Below, piece by piece: positions 41,050-43,206 of a stretch of DNA of 43,206 nt. Each line of letters begins with the position of its first letter. Positions within the stretch are counted from its first letter, which is position 1. The stretch is taken from positions 1 through 43,206 of the forward strand of contig JBNKDU010000040.1 in assembly GCA_050288425.1 (NCBI GenBank), given 5' to 3'. The notes below the pieces were generated by a model. That model was not told the DNA's origin. It ran no database searches and saw only the letters and a program-made list of their open reading frames with translations. The translations under genes and the position numbers were made by a program. The stretch comes from JARRKU01 sp050288425 (GTDB lineage: Bacteria > Desulfobacterota > Desulfobacteria > Desulfobacterales > Desulfosarcinaceae).

Positions 41050-42099
41050 ATGATCGCAAAGAGTTTTCGACTGCTGCTATGTGCCTGCCTGCTGGCCGTC
41101 ATGGTCCCCGGTGTGGCGCCCGCCGTGGAAACCTATCGGATCGCCTGGTCCCACTACACGGGTTGGGAACCCTGGGAATATGCGCGCAACAGCGGCATCC
41201 TGGACAAGTGGGCGGACAAATACGGAATCAAGATCCAGCTGGACCTGGTCAACGACTATATCGAAAGCATCAATCTTTACACGGGTGGTACCTACCAGGG
41301 ATGCGTGATGACCAACATGGATGCATTGACCATTCCGGCGGTGGGCGGGGTGGACTCCACCGCATTGATCGTCGGTGACTTTTCCAACGGCAACGACGGC
41401 ATCGTCATGAAAAACGGCGCCGAAATCGCCGAACTGAAAGGACGCCAGGTGAAGCTCGTCGAACTGTCCGTGTCCCACTATCTGCTCGCACGGGCGCTCT
41501 CCATGAACGGCATGCAGGAGCGGGATGTCAAGCTGGTCAACACTTCCGATGCCGATATCGCGGCGGTATTTACGGCGGATGACAACGGCGCCGTCGTCAC
41601 CTGGAATCCTCCCCTGATGCAATGCCGCAATGCCAAAGGTGCCAAACTCATTTTCGACTCCAGCCGGATACCCGGCGAAATCATCGACATGATGGTGGTG
41701 CGAAGCAATTCACCGGATACACTGAAGAAGGCCCTGGTCGGCGCCTGGTATGAAACCATGGAGGTCATGTCCTCGAAGAGCAAGACAGCCAAGGAAGCCA
41801 TCGCCTATATGGCCAATTTCGCCGGCGGCACCGTGGCCGAGTTCAAGGCCCAGCTTCGCACCACGGCCATGTTCTACACGGCCCGGGATGCCGTGGCTTT
41901 CGCCACCGGCGATCAACTCAAGAAGACCATGGAATACGTGCGCAGCTTCTCGTTCGACCACGGCCTGTTCGGCGATGCCGAGAACAAGGACGTGGTGGGC
42001 ATCGCCTTCCCGGACGGGACCGTCATGGGAAACAAGTCCAACGTGCGGCTGCGGTTCGATGCGACCATTATGAAACTGGAAGCGGACGGCAAACTATAG
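41050..42099 (+). CDS. ABC transporter substrate-binding protein, TIGR03427-like (urea-carboxylase-type)
   Basis: The protein has 349 residues from the ATG at 41050 (GTG at 41041 is possible). A signal peptide ends at VAPA (about 25). The mature protein is a TauA/NMT1-type binding fold with YRIAWSHYTGWEPWEYARN, INLYTGGTYQGCVMTNMDAL, SNGNDGIVMKNG, LVELSVSHYLLARAL and VVTWNPPLMQCRNAKG. This resembles the periplasmic protein of ABC importers found beside urea carboxylase genes, though no urea carboxylase is present. Unlike the two earlier fusions it has no OmpA domain. It is followed six bases later by the permease gene, so it is the receptor of that importer; the two tethered proteins may be accessory receptors for the same solute. 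Confidence 0.9.
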   Translation: MIAKSFRLLLCACLLAVMVPGVAPAVETYRIAWSHYTGWEPWEYARNSGILDKWADKYGIKIQLDLVNDYIESINLYTGGTYQGCVMTNMDALTIPAVGGVDSTALIVGDFSNGNDGIVMKNGAEIAELKGRQVKLVELSVSHYLLARALSMNGMQERDVKLVNTSDADIAAVFTADDNGAVVTWNPPLMQCRNAKGAKLIFDSSRIPGEIIDMMVVRSNSPDTLKKALVGAWYETMEVMSSKSKTAKEAIAYMANFAGGTVAEFKAQLRTTAMFYTARDAVAFATGDQLKKTMEYVRSFSFDHGLFGDAENKDVVGIAFPDGTVMGNKSNVRLRFDATIMKLEADGKL

Positions 42100-42105
42100 G
42101 GAACC

Positions 42106-42948
42106 ATGATGCAGAGAAAACCGCCGAAATTCTTCGGCTTGCATGCGGACCCCTCCGGCGGGTGGCGGTTGCTGCTGGCGGTCCTTCCCTTTCTATTGCT
42201 TCTCTCCGTCTACCTGATCGCATCGGACATCCGCAATACGGCCAATCCCCAGGACAAGCTGTTGCCGACGGTTTCGAAGGTTGTCAAGGCATTCCAGAAA
42301 GCCGCCCTGGACAGGGACCGGCGCAGCGGCAACATATTGTTGTGGAGCGATACCGTGGCCAGTCTCCGACGGCTGGCCACGGGGATGGGGGCGGCCGCCG
42401 TCGTCGGGCTTGTTCTGGGCCTGAATATGGGGCTGCTGCCGGGTCTCCGGGGTCTCGGTCTGGCCTTTGTCACCTTCATCGCCAACATCCCGCCATTGGC
42501 CATTCTGCCCATTCTCTTCATCACCTTCGGCGTGGACGAACTGGGCAAGACCATGTTGATTTTCATCGGCACGTTTCCCATCATTACACGCGATATCTAC
42601 CTGGCCACGAAAAGGATCCCCAGAGAGAACGTGGTCAAGGCCCTCACCCTGGGAGCATCCCATTTCGGCGTGGTCTACCGTGTCGTCTACCCGCAGATCG
42701 TTCCGCGCCTGATCGACACCGTCCGCCTGACACTGGGGGCGGCCTGGCTGTTCCTGATCGCCTCGGAAGCCATTGCCTCCCAGGATGGGTTGGGATACCG
42801 CATCTTCCTGGTGCGCCGATACCTTTCCATGGACATGATTATCATCTACGTGGCCTGGATCACCATCCTGGCATACGGTTTTGATTTCGGGATGCGCAAA
42901 TGGGTGGGCTTCCGCTATCCCTGGTACAGCCCCAAGATGGACGGATAA
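42106..42948 (+). CDS. ABC transporter permease (TauC/SsuC type)
   Basis: The protein has 280 residues and an AGGGAA site before ATGATG. It has a first membrane helix at about 23-42 and a BPD_transp_1 domain with about five further helices (AAAVVGLVLGLNMGLL; FVTFIANIPPLAILPILFITF; MLIFIGTFPIITRDIYLA). The cytoplasmic EAA-like loop KALTLGASHFGVVYRVVYPQIVPRLIDTVR contacts the ATPase. It forms an inner-membrane homodimer channel for the binding protein upstream. The usual order puts an ATPase gene next. None begins in the last 258 bases of the window, where two inverted-repeat elements lie instead. The ATPase is either just beyond the window end or elsewhere. Confidence 0.94.
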   Translation: MMQRKPPKFFGLHADPSGGWRLLLAVLPFLLLLSVYLIASDIRNTANPQDKLLPTVSKVVKAFQKAALDRDRRSGNILLWSDTVASLRRLATGMGAAAVVGLVLGLNMGLLPGLRGLGLAFVTFIANIPPLAILPILFITFGVDELGKTMLIFIGTFPIITRDIYLATKRIPRENVVKALTLGASHFGVVYRVVYPQIVPRLIDTVRLTLGAAWLFLIASEAIASQDGLGYRIFLVRRYLSMDMIIIYVAWITILAYGFDFGMRKWVGFRYPWYSPKMDG

Positions 42949-42961
42949 CCCCAACGTTGCA

Positions 42962-43087
42962 TAAAAAAGATGGCAAAAGGTTGAGGAAAGCTTATGCGCA
43001 TCGAATGAAAAATGCATGCAAGCACCTTACGAGGAATAAACCATTGGTGAAATCAAGGATCGGGTCTATTATATGCCATCTTTTTTA
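42962..43087. repeat. 14-bp inverted repeat bounding a 126-bp segment
   Basis: TAAAAAAGATGGCA (42962-42975) is exactly complementary to TGCCATCTTTTTTA (43074-43087). The 98 bases between carry no gene. The right arm ends in a T-run on the plus strand and the left arm is A-rich, so the pair may be a long-range terminator of the importer operon or the ends of a miniature element. Confidence 0.55.
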
Positions 43088-43093
43088 CCCTAC

Positions 43094-43198
43094 GGGAAAG
43101 CCGGAGGACTTAAGATCCGGCGTTGCCAAGGGCTTGCAGTAGGTTGACTACGGCTGCGCCCTTGGCGCCTTGGTTCTGAAGCCCTCCGACTTTTGCAA
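43094..43198. repeat. Imperfect inverted repeat about 105 bp long, MITE-like
   Basis: The arms 43094-43143 and 43147-43198 are complementary over most of their length. The inner part pairs GCCAAGGGC with GCCCTTGGC, and the outer part pairs CCGGAGG...CTT with GAAG...CCTCCG. The element would fold into one long cruciform or hairpin. It directly follows the 126-bp inverted repeat and precedes the window end, in the place where an ABC ATPase gene would be expected. Its symmetry and lack of coding capacity fit a miniature inverted-repeat element present in several copies per genome. Confidence 0.65.
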
Positions 43199-43206
43199 CA
43201 TTGGGG

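Noticed and set aside
1..43206. tRNA, rRNA, CRISPR array, prophage or complete IS element
   Set aside because: No cloverleaf, rRNA core, regularly spaced repeat, integrase or transposase reading frame was seen on either strand.

Overview
The window reads as a chromosomal segment of a GC-rich, strictly respiratory Gram-negative bacterium, most likely a sulfate-reducing member of the Desulfobacterota (Desulfosarcina/Desulfobacter-like). This rests on an aldehyde oxidoreductase whose eight [2Fe-2S] cysteines have the same numbering as Desulfovibrio gigas Mop, on an accessory cluster that I recognise from Desulfovibrio vulgaris (the DVU1553-DVU1559 type), and on abundant two-component proteins, haem proteins and outer-membrane porins. 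No rRNA, tRNA, CRISPR array, prophage or complete IS element was seen.

Layout. (1) 1-4397: end of a histidine kinase, a receiver-PilB/GspE ATPase fusion with C-terminal zinc ribbons, a receiver-histidine kinase, and a stand-alone receiver. None has a DNA-binding domain, so output is probably through protein contact (pilus or secretion machinery). (2) 4594-5297: a small zinc-finger-like protein, then a duplicated REP-type hairpin repeat. (3) 5372-9802, minus strand: a monohaem cytochrome-porin fusion resembling Cyc2, a monohaem lipoprotein, a SHOCT-domain exported protein and a general porin. (4) 9803-11042: a long stretch without a convincing gene, containing hairpins, followed by a 52-residue small ORF. 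(5) 11355-22552, minus strand: one tightly overlapping operon reading moeA-like, mop, a large NAD(P)H/FeS oxidoreductase, a small zinc ribbon, a methyltransferase, a C-GCAxxG-C-C protein, a radical SAM enzyme (TrsS type), a CoA ligase and XdhC. A ModE-like regulator is divergent. (6) 23620-28217: a TorT-like periplasmic binding protein, a CHASE-domain hybrid kinase, and a convergent LytTR regulator whose phospho-acceptor Asp is Glu. (7) 28435-30546: a promoter, a strongly structured RNA segment, a protein with two internal repeats, and a FIST sensor protein. (8) 30782-34454: a J-like coiled-coil protein paired with a 14-blade WD40 protein. (9) 34656-42948: two substrate-binding-protein/OmpA fusions, a vWA lipoprotein, an XpaC-like protein, a TelA protein, a TIGR03427-like binding protein and an ABC permease. 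The ATPase is not in the window. Two inverted-repeat elements end the window.

How the genes work together. Region 5 looks like a complete synthesis, sulfuration and electron-transfer unit around a molybdenum hydroxylase, plus an uncharacterised chemistry set. Region 9 looks like an envelope-stress or solute-sensing apparatus in which binding proteins are tethered to peptidoglycan and linked to vWA/TelA partners and an ABC importer. Regions 1, 6 and 7 are dense signal-transduction modules. The best candidates for undescribed biology are region 9, region 5, the J/WD40 pair and the structured RNA at 28478-28551.
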